NCBI GenBank assembly: GCA_945871425.1
Contig: CAMBVS010000025.1
Span: forward strand, 1 to 49,885
Length of the DNA stretch: 49,885 nucleotides
Source: Rhizobium sp. Q54
GTDB lineage: Bacteria; Pseudomonadota; Alphaproteobacteria; SHVZ01
Reading direction: 5' to 3'
The notes below the pieces were generated by a model, which saw only the letters and a program-made list of their open reading frames with translations, was not told where the DNA came from and ran no database searches. Shown here piece by piece: positions 16,395 to 22,532 of this stretch (positions are counted from its first letter, which is position 1; every line of letters begins with the position of its first letter). The position numbers and the translations under genes were made by a program.

Positions 16395-17009
16395 TCAGTG
16401 GGCGAAGATGTCATCCTCGTCGCCCCAGCCCATCAGGTCGAGCTCGGCGCGGACGGGGAGAAAGCCGAAGCAGGCCTGCGCGATCTCGGTGCGGCCTTCG
16501 CGCGCCAGCATCGCATCCAGCTTCTCCTTCAGCTTGTGCAGATGCAGCACGTCGGATGCCGCGTAGCGGAGCTGCTCCTCGGTGAGCGTCGTAGCACCCC
16601 AGTCCGACGACTGCTGCTGCTTGGACACGTCGACGCCGATCAGGTCCTTGCTGAGGTCCTTGAGCCCGTGCTTGTCGGTGAAGGTTCGCACCAGCTTGGA
16701 GGCGATCTTGGTGCAGTAGAGCGGCGAGGTGACGATGCCGAGATGGCGGCGGAACATGGCGATGTCGAAGCGGGCGAAGTGGAACAGCTTCGTCACCTTG
16801 GGATTGGTCAGCAGCCTGACCAGGTTTGGCGCCTGGTAGACGCCGCCCACGAACTGCACCAGGTGGCAGACGCCGTCGCCGGCCGAGAGCTGGACGAGGC
16901 ACAGTCGGTCGCGCGCCGGCGACAGGCCCATGGTCTCGGAATCGACGGCGACCAAGGCCCCGAGATCGAGGCCGTCCGGCAGGTCGCCCTTGTGAAGGTG
17001 AATGCTCAT
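16395..17009 (-). CDS. RNase D-like DEDDy 3'-5' exonuclease
   Basis: 204 residues containing only the exonuclease domain; E. coli RNase D also has C-terminal HRDC domains, absent here as is usual for this short alphaproteobacterial type. Exo motifs: AVDSETMGLSPARDRLCLVQ (first Asp-x-Glu), FHFARFDIAMF (Asp) and the YAASDVLHL motif III (Tyr-x3-Asp). It probably trims 3' ends of tRNAs or other small RNAs in the cytoplasm. The ATG at 17009 is only 8 bp after the CCA of tRNA-Leu and no Shine-Dalgarno fits in the gap, so it is probably read from the tRNA transcript. The rnd-kdsD-lpt order is conserved in alphaproteobacteria; here the GntR gene intervenes. Confidence 0.9.
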   Translation of the reverse strand: MSIHLHKGDLPDGLDLGALVAVDSETMGLSPARDRLCLVQLSAGDGVCHLVQFVGGVYQAPNLVRLLTNPKVTKLFHFARFDIAMFRRHLGIVTSPLYCTKIASKLVRTFTDKHGLKDLSKDLIGVDVSKQQQSSDWGATTLTEEQLRYAASDVLHLHKLKEKLDAMLAREGRTEIAQACFGFLPVRAELDLMGWGDEDDIFAH

Positions 17010-17017
17010 CTGAGTGA

Positions 17018-17104
17018 TGGTGCCCAGGAGAAGACTCGAACTTCCAAAGCCTTGCGGCCACAGGTACCTGAAACCTGCGCGTCTACCAATTCCGCCACCT
17101 GGGC
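17018..17104 (-). tRNA. tRNA-Leu (anticodon CAG), CCA encoded
   Basis: On the minus strand the sequence folds as a class II tRNA. The acceptor arms are GCCCAGG and CCTGGGC. The D-arm includes GGCGGAATTGGTAGACGC, the anticodon arm reads GCAGGTTTCAGGTACCTGT with anticodon CAG, and a long variable arm GGCCGCAAGGCTT follows. The T-arm has the GTTCGAGTC loop, then discriminator A and a genomically encoded CCA. The large variable arm and CAG anticodon identify leucine. Confidence 0.96.
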
Positions 17105-17118
17105 AGGAGGAGGCGCAC

Positions 17119-17148
17119 CTTATGCCGTTCGTCCCCCGCGGCTGTCAA
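17119..17148 (-). promoter_or_regulatory. Sigma-70-type promoter of tRNA-Leu
   Basis: On the minus strand, TTGACA (17143-17148), an 18-bp spacer and CATAAG (17119-17124), 15 bp ahead of the mature tRNA 5' end. The consensus -35 and the GC-rich discriminator after the -10 fit a stringent-type stable RNA promoter. It may also drive the RNase D-like gene. Confidence 0.6.
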
Positions 17149-17272
17149 TGATGGTTTCGGCCGCATCCGCCCGTGTCCGCAACAACGCCCCCGGGCTCCG
17201 GCCGGCGCTCTCGACGTGGGTGTTTGCGTCCGCCGCGCGCTCGGCGCCGGCTGAGGGTGCCCATGCGACAGG

Positions 17273-17707
17273 TCACGCCAGCCGCCCGGCCAGGCGAAGG
17301 CCGTCGCGCAGATTGAGCGACATCAGCGCCAGATTGACCGCGCCGCAGGCGAGTTCGACCGCCTGGACCGAATAGAACAGGGGCCCGAACTCTCCCTGCG
17401 ACGAGAGCCACGCCAGGTAGAACGCCGACGGCAGCAGGACGAGCACGCCGTTGGCGGCGATGATCGGCATGCGGCGCTTCTTGCGCGCGATGAGGGGGTC
17501 GGTTGAGGCTCCCGCCATCCGGAACCCCGTTGCCCCGGCGAGAGCGAGCGCCGGCACGAGCCACAGGAACCCCCAGGGGATCGCCTGCTTGACGGCGGCG
17601 ACCGTCGCCGGCGAGCCGAACAGCTCGGACACCGCCGTGGAGATCCAGAACACGAGTATGGTCAAGAAGCCGATCGTCCCGGCGATCGGATGAATGCGCC
17701 TAGCCAT
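17273..17707 (-). CDS. Small four-helix membrane protein, MarR-linked
   Basis: 144 residues with four predicted membrane helices: IAGTIGFLTILVFWISTAV, GFLWLVPALALAGATGF, ANGVLVLLPSAFYLAWL and AVELACGAVNLALMSLNL. The Arg/Lys-rich loop (DPLIARKKRRM) between helices two and three is probably cytoplasmic. I do not recognise a named family with confidence; it resembles small conserved inner-membrane proteins without catalytic motifs. Its ATG overlaps the 3' end of the MarR gene by 8 bp, so it is cotranscribed with that regulator and presumably under its control. Function unknown. Confidence 0.75.
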   Translation of the reverse strand: MARRIHPIAGTIGFLTILVFWISTAVSELFGSPATVAAVKQAIPWGFLWLVPALALAGATGFRMAGASTDPLIARKKRRMPIIAANGVLVLLPSAFYLAWLSSQGEFGPLFYSVQAVELACGAVNLALMSLNLRDGLRLAGRLA

Positions 17708-18161
17708 CGTTGCCTCCTCGTTCGCCCTGGGCCTCGAGACGCCGGCGGATCGCCCGGAGCGTCGCCGATGCTTCCTCGATCCGCTCGGTGCCGAGGCCGT
17801 GCGCGAGGCCGCGCGCCCAGGGCCCCTGGCGCCTCATCGCGGCGTCGTAGCTAGCTGTCCCGCGATCGGTGAGCACGACCAGCTTTGCCCGTCGATGGTG
17901 GGGGTTCGGCTCGAACCGCACGAGCCCGTCGCGCTGCAGCTCGTTCACCAGGCGCTGCACCGCCTGTCTGGTCAGGCCCATGGTGCGCGCGATGTGAGCG
18001 ACGGGCAGCGGCGCCGGCGACAGCGCCATCGCGCCCAGCACCTGCCAGCGCGCGCTGGTCAGGCCGAGATCCGCGGTGAGCGCGTCGCCGGCCGCGAGCA
18101 GGCGGCCGTTCAGGCGGAATGTCTCCAGGATCAGGGCGGTGACGGCGTCCCGCGCGTTCAT
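17700..18161 (-). CDS. MarR-family transcriptional regulator
   Basis: 153 residues with the MarR winged helix: helix-turn-helix LPVAHIARTMGLTRQAVQRL and VNELQRDGLVRFEPNPHHRR, followed by wing strands AKLVVLTDRG. No cysteine-based redox switch is visible, so it probably answers to a small ligand such as a phenolic compound. It overlaps the membrane-protein gene downstream. A perfect 14-bp palindrome sits in its promoter (18181-18194), indicating autoregulation. The -10 element is so close to the ATG that the mRNA may be leaderless. Confidence 0.92.
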   Translation of the reverse strand: MNARDAVTALILETFRLNGRLLAAGDALTADLGLTSARWQVLGAMALSPAPLPVAHIARTMGLTRQAVQRLVNELQRDGLVRFEPNPHHRRAKLVVLTDRGTASYDAAMRRQGPWARGLAHGLGTERIEEASATLRAIRRRLEAQGERGGNDG

Positions 18162-18166
18162 GACAA

Positions 18167-18196
18167 TTCATAGTCATATAGACAATATATTGTCAA
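18167..18196 (-). promoter_or_regulatory. Promoter with overlapping MarR-type operator
   Basis: On the minus strand, consensus TTGACA (18191-18196), an 18-bp spacer and TATGAA (18167-18172). The perfect palindrome GACAATATATTGTC (18181-18194) overlaps the -35 and spacer, where a bound MarR dimer would block polymerase. A wider inverted pair, TGACAAT at 18161-18167 and ATTGTCA at 18190-18196, suggests a second half-site. Predicted transcription start falls at about the A of the MarR ATG (18161). Confidence 0.6.
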
Positions 18197-18218
18197 TAAG
18201 GACGCAACGTTGTCATCG

Positions 18219-18243
18219 TCGGCGATCGCCTTCTTGAGGTCGG
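18219..18243. repeat. 25-bp direct repeat, copy 1
   Basis: Identical over 25 bp to 19007-19031, which is the 3' end of the TPR-protein gene. This copy is in the otherwise gene-free 260-bp gap (18162-18421) between the MarR promoter and the phosphoesterase. In the minus-strand frame it encodes DLKKAIAD, echoing the end of the TPR protein, so it may be a gene remnant. Confidence 0.7.
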
Positions 18244-18421
18244 CGGCACCGCGACGCGGCTGTTCGGGCGCCTGGTGGTGCCGAAACTGTCTGCCGCGCA
18301 CCGGGCTCCGCCGCGCACGCGGCTGCCGTCCACCAGTCCCGCGCATGCGGGGATGCCGTTCGAGCGGAAGCTGACGCTCTGGCGAGAGGCGCTGTCGCCT
18401 TACCTAGACCGGCCTTAGCCG

Positions 18422-18979
18422 TCAGACCGGCAGGATCTCGACCCCCGCGGTCCCGTTTTCGAGCGTCAGCACCCCGACCGTCCGGCTCTTCGCCAGGGTC
18501 GGGCTGCCGGGATTGACGAACAGCGTGCCGGCGGCCGCGGAGACCCGGGCCGCATGGGTGCCGCCCCAGACGCAGACATCGACCTTGCCGCCGAACAGCG
18601 TCTGCAGCGCCTTCTCCGGCCCAAGCCCGGAAAAGCGCAGCACCGGGTCGGTCTCGGCCTTGACCGGCTCGCCCGCGAGCGAGAAGAGGACGCCGATGCC
18701 GCTGGCGCCGACCTCGAGCACGCGGGGGCCGTCGACCAGCACCGGCGGCGTTGCCGCCGGGTCGGTCTGGGGATTGCGCGTCGCCCACATCGGCGCGATC
18801 TGGCTCAGGGTCTCGATCGCCCGGGGCGTGCAGAGGTCACCGCAATGGATGATGGCATCGACCTCGCCCCAGGCCGCGCGGATCTTCTCGACCGCCTTGG
18901 GCCAGTCGACCGCGTCGTCATGGGTGTCGGCGAGAAGGCCGAAACGCCGTGCCTTCACCCGGTGACGGGGAACGGTCAC
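18422..18979 (-). CDS. YfcE-like metallophosphoesterase with altered metal motifs
   Basis: 185 residues from the GTG at 18979. The calcineurin-like phosphodiesterase fold of the YfcE/MJ0936 type is indicated by FGLLADTHDD (Asp-x-His), IIHCGDLCT (Gly-Asp) and FVNPGSPTLAKSRTVGVLTL at the end. The third motif, normally GNHD/E or GNCD, reads ATRNPQTD, and the GHTH motif reads GGTHAAR, so one metal-binding His is replaced by Gly. It may still bind one metal or be a divergent enzyme. GTG overlaps the stop of the upstream TPR gene as GTGA, so it is the last gene of the sulfite-oxidase-like/GPx/TPR chain. Substrate unknown. Confidence 0.8.
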   Translation of the reverse strand: MTVPRHRVKARRFGLLADTHDDAVDWPKAVEKIRAAWGEVDAIIHCGDLCTPRAIETLSQIAPMWATRNPQTDPAATPPVLVDGPRVLEVGASGIGVLFSLAGEPVKAETDPVLRFSGLGPEKALQTLFGGKVDVCVWGGTHAARVSAAAGTLFVNPGSPTLAKSRTVGVLTLENGTAGVEILPV

Positions 18980-19452
18980 GAAGTAATGCCCTTCCGCTGC
19001 TTGTACTCGGCGATCGCCTTCTTGAGGTCGGAGAACTCCGCGCAGCCGAAGAAGCAGAGCTTGTCGAGCTGGGCGAGGTTGGCTTCGGCGGCCTTGAGGT
19101 CGTCGAGCATCAGGTAGAGCTCGCCCTGGTATTCGAGCGCGCCCTTGTGGTCCGGCTTGACCGCAAGCGCCCGGGCGTAGTGGCTCTTCGCCTCCGGCAG
19201 CTTGTTGAGCTTGCGGTGCGCATAGCCCAGCTGGTTGTAGGCGTCGGCGTTCTCGGGCTCGGCCTTGATCACCTTCTCCAGGAGCGGGATCGCGTCGGCG
19301 TATTTCCACTCCTTGATCAGCGTCTCGGCCGTCGCGTAGTCCGGGTTGGCGACGCTGCTGGGCGCCGCACCGGTGCCCATCGCGTGCCCGGAGGGGGCGT
19401 GGACCGAGAGCGGCAGGACGAGCGCCAGGACGAAGGAAAGAAGACGGAGCAT
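18976..19452 (-). CDS. Exported TPR protein
   Basis: 158 residues. A Sec signal peptide (RLLSFVLALVLPLSVHAPSG) is followed by about three tetratricopeptide repeats (YADAIPLLEKVIKAEPENAD, AYNQLGYAHRKLNKLPEAKS, HYARALAVKPDHKGALEYQG). The C-terminal segment has two cysteines (LDKLCFFGCAEFSDLKKAI) that could form a disulfide in the periplasm. The ATG at 19452 has GAGAGG upstream. It follows the glutathione-peroxidase gene by 23 bp and overlaps the phosphoesterase start. A binding or scaffolding role is likely; the partner is unknown. A very similar repeat-plus-CFFGC arrangement recurs in small periplasmic TPR proteins of Rhodospirillales. Confidence 0.8.
   Translation of the reverse strand: MLRLLSFVLALVLPLSVHAPSGHAMGTGAAPSSVANPDYATAETLIKEWKYADAIPLLEKVIKAEPENADAYNQLGYAHRKLNKLPEAKSHYARALAVKPDHKGALEYQGELYLMLDDLKAAEANLAQLDKLCFFGCAEFSDLKKAIAEYKQRKGITS
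19007..19031. repeat. 25-bp direct repeat, copy 2
   Basis: Lies inside the last codons of the TPR-protein gene and encodes the DLKKAIAE segment. It is identical to 18219-18243 on the far side of the phosphoesterase gene; the two copies are 764 bp apart. Confidence 0.7.
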
Positions 19453-19475
19453 GGCAGACCTCTCGGGCTTGGGAC

Positions 19476-20048
19476 TTACCGCGTCAGCAGCTTGTCGATT
19501 TCCTTGGTGATCGTGGCCGAGGTCGGCGACATCGTCGACGGCCAGGCGCCGGCGATGCGGCCGTCGGGGCCGATCAGGTACTTGTAGAAGTTCCAGCGCG
19601 GCGCGGCACCCTCGCCGAGCTCGGCGGCGATCCATTTATAGAAGGGATGCGCCGAGCCGCCGATCACCGTCTGCTTCTCGGTCATCGGGAAGTCGACGCC
19701 GTAGGTCACTTGGCAGAAGCCCTTGATCTCGGACTCGCTGCCGGGCTCCTGGCCGCCGAAGTCGTTGGACGGTACGCCCAGCACCACCAGGCCCTTGTCG
19801 CGGTAGCGCTCCCACAGCTTCACCAGGTCGGCGTATTGCGGGGTGTAGCCGCATTGGGACGCGGTGTTCACCACCAGCAGCGGCTTGCCGGCGAATTTCG
19901 CCAGCGGCAGCTCGTCGCCCTCGATCGACTTGAAGGCGAAGCCGAAGCCGCCGTTCGATCCGGCGGCGGCGGGCGGCGACACGGTCATGCCGACGGCGGC
20001 GACCAGCATCGTCGCATAGCGCCAGATGTCGGCGAGGCTCTCAGCCAT
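19476..20048 (-). CDS. Glutathione peroxidase-like protein, exported
   Basis: Reduces hydrogen or lipid peroxides with thiols. 190 residues from ATG 20048. A hydrophobic N-terminal segment (YATMLVAAVGMTVSPPAAAG) looks like a signal peptide, so it is probably periplasmic or membrane-attached. The peroxidatic Cys66 is in VVNTASQCGYTPQ, the catalytic Gln100 in SNDFGGQEPG, and the Trp-Asn pair in RWNFYKYLI. A further Cys in IKGFCQVTYGVDFP is the expected resolving residue in thioredoxin-dependent GPx proteins. The ATG overlaps the end of the sulfite-oxidase-like gene by 8 bp. The pairing suggests a shared role in oxidant defence, an inference. Confidence 0.93.
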   Translation of the reverse strand: MAESLADIWRYATMLVAAVGMTVSPPAAAGSNGGFGFAFKSIEGDELPLAKFAGKPLLVVNTASQCGYTPQYADLVKLWERYRDKGLVVLGVPSNDFGGQEPGSESEIKGFCQVTYGVDFPMTEKQTVIGGSAHPFYKWIAAELGEGAAPRWNFYKYLIGPDGRIAGAWPSTMSPTSATITKEIDKLLTR

Positions 20049-20712
20049 AGCGCTGCTCCTTCCACGGATCGCCGAGGTTGTGATAGCCGCGCACTTCCCA
20101 GAACCCCGACGCGTCCTTGTCGGTGAACCAGATGTGCCGGACCCACTTGGCCGACTTCCAGAAATAGAGCTTGGGGATGACGATGCGCACCGGGCCGCCA
20201 TGGTCGCGGCTGATCGGCTCGCCTTCCCACCTGGTCGCCAGCAACGTGTCCTCGTCGTCGAAATGCTCGAGCGGCACGTTGGTCGAATAGCCGTCATAGC
20301 TCTTGAAGACGATGAACTTCGCCTCCGGCTTCGGGCGGACCACCGAGAGGAGGTGACGGCCGGCGACGCCTTCCCACTTGTTGTCGTAGCGCGACCAGGC
20401 GGTGACGCAGTGGATGTCGGAGGTGTGGGCGAAGGGCGGCTGGGCCACCAGGTCGTCCCAGCGCCAGGTGATGGGCCTCTCCACCAGGCCGCCGACCTTC
20501 ATCTCCCATTCCTTCGCCGGCACGTTGGGATGGACGCCGAGGTCGAGCACCGGCCAGTTCTTCACCTCGCGCTGGCCGGGCGGCAGCCGGCGGCGCTGAC
20601 GCGACTCGGTGCCGCCGGTCAAAAGGCGGCCCTCGCGGGCCCACTTCTCCTTGGTCTCGACCAGCTTCTGCTTGATCTTGCCAGTGCCGTCGGGCGCGTC
20701 GTCCGCCATCAT
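20041..20712 (-). CDS. Sulfite oxidase-like molybdopterin oxidoreductase
   Basis: 223 residues of the oxidoreductase molybdopterin-binding fold (YuiH/SorA-like, without a dimerisation domain). The Mo-coordinating Cys102 is in DIHCVTAWSRYDNKWEGV. Other family blocks are GLVERPITWRWDDL, YDGYSTNVPLEHF and DHGGPVRIVIPKLYFWKSAK followed by WVRHIWF. No twin-arginine signal is apparent, so unlike MsrP it is probably cytoplasmic. No heme domain or MsrQ partner is present. Substrate is unknown; sulfite, sulfoxides and others occur in the family. It heads the GPx/TPR/phosphoesterase chain. The 110 bp upstream towards the ABC permease (stop at 20823) contain no gene. Confidence 0.9.
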   Translation of the reverse strand: MMADDAPDGTGKIKQKLVETKEKWAREGRLLTGGTESRQRRRLPPGQREVKNWPVLDLGVHPNVPAKEWEMKVGGLVERPITWRWDDLVAQPPFAHTSDIHCVTAWSRYDNKWEGVAGRHLLSVVRPKPEAKFIVFKSYDGYSTNVPLEHFDDEDTLLATRWEGEPISRDHGGPVRIVIPKLYFWKSAKWVRHIWFTDKDASGFWEVRGYHNLGDPWKEQRYG

Positions 20713-20822
20713 CCTGCTCTTACGTAGGAACTCGTCCCTTAGATTAGGCGCGGCGGGCCTCTGGCGGTAGGGCCCTCGCTGGCCTGTGAAGAGACCAACG
20801 GACGGGCGACGGGCTTATTCCG

Positions 20823-21605
20823 CTACCGCCAGCCCAGAAGCCGGCGCTCGGCCCGCGAGACGGCCCAGCCGACGGTGAGGCCGAGCGCGGAGAGCACGCA
20901 GACCCCGGCCAGCAGGTCCTCGGTGCGCATGAGGTTGCCGGCCGAGAGGATGAAGGCGCCGATGCCGTGCTCGGCCGCGATCATCTCGGCCGCGACGACC
21001 AAGATCAGCGCGATCGAGGCGGAGATGCGGATGCCGGCGAGGATGCCCGGCAGCGCGCCCGGCAGGATCACCTTGCAGACGATCGCCGCCGTCGGCACGT
21101 CGAAGCTCTGTGCCATGCGGATCAGCGTCCGCGGCACCTGGTCGACCCCGGAATATGTCGCGATCGCCATCGGGAAGAAGACGCCGAGCCCGATGGTTGC
21201 CCATTTCGACGGCTCGCCGATGCCGAACCACAGGATGAACAGCGGCAGGAGCGCGATCTTCGGAATCGGGAAGAGGGCGGAGACGATGGGCAGGCCCGCG
21301 GCGCGCGCGTGGCTGACGAGGCCGAGCGCCAGCCCGAAGGCGAGGCCGGCCGAGGCGCCGAGCGAGAACCCGACCAGGATGCGGGCGAGCGATGCCGAGA
21401 CGTCGCGGGCGAGTTGGCCGGAGAGCGCCAGGCCCGCCAGCGCCTTGGCGATGCCGGCGGGGCTCGGCAGGAACACCGGCGAAGCCCAGCCGAGGCTGGA
21501 TGAGGCCTGCCAGGCGGCGATGATGACGAAGCCAGCGATCCAGCCGGCATGGCGCTTGCGCTGGATGACGAAGCCGCCGCCGCGAAAGCGCAGCCGCTCA
21601 GCCAT
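20823..21605 (-). CDS. ABC transporter permease, SsuC/TauC family
   Basis: 260 residues with six predicted membrane helices (WIAGFVIIAAWQASSSLGW, IVSALFPIPKIALLPLFILW, LGVFFPMAIATYSGV and others). The cytoplasmic coupling motif is VILPGALPGILAGIRISAS, the EAA loop expected in binding-protein-dependent importers. The family imports sulfonates, taurine, nitrate, or thiamine/pyrimidine precursors; substrate cannot be read from the permease. The ATG at 21605 overlaps the ATPase gene by 8 bp; longer readings upstream lie within the ATPase gene. Third gene of the binding protein - ATPase - permease operon. Confidence 0.92.
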   Translation of the reverse strand: MAERLRFRGGGFVIQRKRHAGWIAGFVIIAAWQASSSLGWASPVFLPSPAGIAKALAGLALSGQLARDVSASLARILVGFSLGASAGLAFGLALGLVSHARAAGLPIVSALFPIPKIALLPLFILWFGIGEPSKWATIGLGVFFPMAIATYSGVDQVPRTLIRMAQSFDVPTAAIVCKVILPGALPGILAGIRISASIALILVVAAEMIAAEHGIGAFILSAGNLMRTEDLLAGVCVLSALGLTVGWAVSRAERRLLGWR

Positions 21606-22368
21606 GGACCGGGGCCATGGTCTCGCGGTCGGCGGCGCGGGCCTCGTCCTGGACCAGCCGCCACAGACGCTGGCGGAGTGGGGCGAGGCGGGACGGGTCG
21701 CGCTCGCTTCGCGGGACATCGACGGTGACGATCTCGCGGATGCGGCCGGGACGGCGGGAAAGCACACAGACGCGGTCGCCGAGTTGCAGCGCCTCGTCGA
21801 GGTTGTGAGTGACGTAGACCGCGGTGGTGCGGTGGAGGAGCCAGAGCGCCAGGAACTCTTCCATCAAGAGCTCGCGGGTCTGCGCGTCCAGCGACGACAA
21901 CGGCTCGTCCAGCAGCAGCACCGCCGGCTTCACCGCCAGCGCGCGGGCGATGCCGACCCGCTGGCGCATGCCGCCGGAAAGCTGCTTCGGCAGCACGTCG
22001 GCGAACTCGGCGAGACCGGTCGTCGCCAGCACCTCGGCGATCCGCTCATCGCGCTCGGCCGCATCGAGCGCGTGATGCTCGAGCGCGAAGGCGACGTTGC
22101 CGGCGACGCTGCGCCAGGGCAGCAGAGCGAAGTCCTGGAAGACATAGGTGAGCGGATTGAGGCATCCCGCCGGCGGCGCACCCTCGGTCGAGACGGCTCC
22201 CTCGGTCGGCTGCAGCAGGCCGCCGAGGATGCCGAGCAAGGTCGACTTCCCGCAGCCCGACGGCCCGATCACCGCCAGGATCTCGCCCTTGGCGACGTCG
22301 AGCGAGACGCCGTCGAGGACCTCGAGCCGGCCGAACCGATGGCCGATCGACTCGGCAATCAGGCGCAT
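21598..22368 (-). CDS. ABC transporter ATP-binding protein, SsuB/TauB family
   Basis: 256 residues. Walker A VIGPSGCGKSTLLGILGGL, Q-loop YVFQDFALLPWRSVAGNV, signature LSGGMRQRVGIARALAVK, Walker B VLLLDEPLSSLD and H-loop YVTHNLDEALQLGDRV are all intact. The sequence is of the nitrate/taurine/sulfonate importer class. It lies between the binding-protein gene (22533, across a 164-bp gap holding a palindromic repeat) and the permease, which it overlaps by 8 bp. Confidence 0.95.
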   Translation of the reverse strand: MRLIAESIGHRFGRLEVLDGVSLDVAKGEILAVIGPSGCGKSTLLGILGGLLQPTEGAVSTEGAPPAGCLNPLTYVFQDFALLPWRSVAGNVAFALEHHALDAAERDERIAEVLATTGLAEFADVLPKQLSGGMRQRVGIARALAVKPAVLLLDEPLSSLDAQTRELLMEEFLALWLLHRTTAVYVTHNLDEALQLGDRVCVLSRRPGRIREIVTVDVPRSERDPSRLAPLRQRLWRLVQDEARAADRETMAPVHG

Positions 22369-22388
22369 GGGGATGCTCGCATCTGAGA

Positions 22389-22511
22389 CCCCTCTGCCAC
22401 CGGGAGAGGGGCCGGGGCGAGGGGCAACGGCAGCGGCGGCTCTGCGCTCCCAGCGAGGGCTCGAAGGTGAGGCTTCCCCTCACCCCGACCCCTCTCCCGG
22501 TGGCAGAGGGG
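22389..22511. repeat. REP/palindromic intergenic element with 36-bp inverted arms
   Basis: Two arms of 36 bp, 22389-22424 and 22476-22511, match in inverted orientation at 34 of 36 positions. Each contains the purine/pyrimidine-biased cores GGGAGAGGGG and CCCCTCTCCC. They are separated by 51 bp. It sits between the binding-protein gene and the ATPase gene of an otherwise compact ABC operon, so the mRNA would form a long hairpin there. A related C-rich palindrome lies at 32185-32282. Confidence 0.85.
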
Positions 22512-22532
22512 CTTCGGGCCGGGCGGCATCGA

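Noticed and set aside
17105..17272. Genomic island attached at tRNA-Leu
   Set aside because: No integrase gene and no duplicated tRNA 3' end was seen nearby. The tRNA appears to be an ordinary gene with its own promoter.
18197..18418. Plus-strand open frame ending with a 21-codon ATG frame at 18353
   Set aside because: It reads like the end of some enzyme but has no recognisable motif or ribosome-binding site and overlaps the 25-bp repeat. At most it is a remnant.
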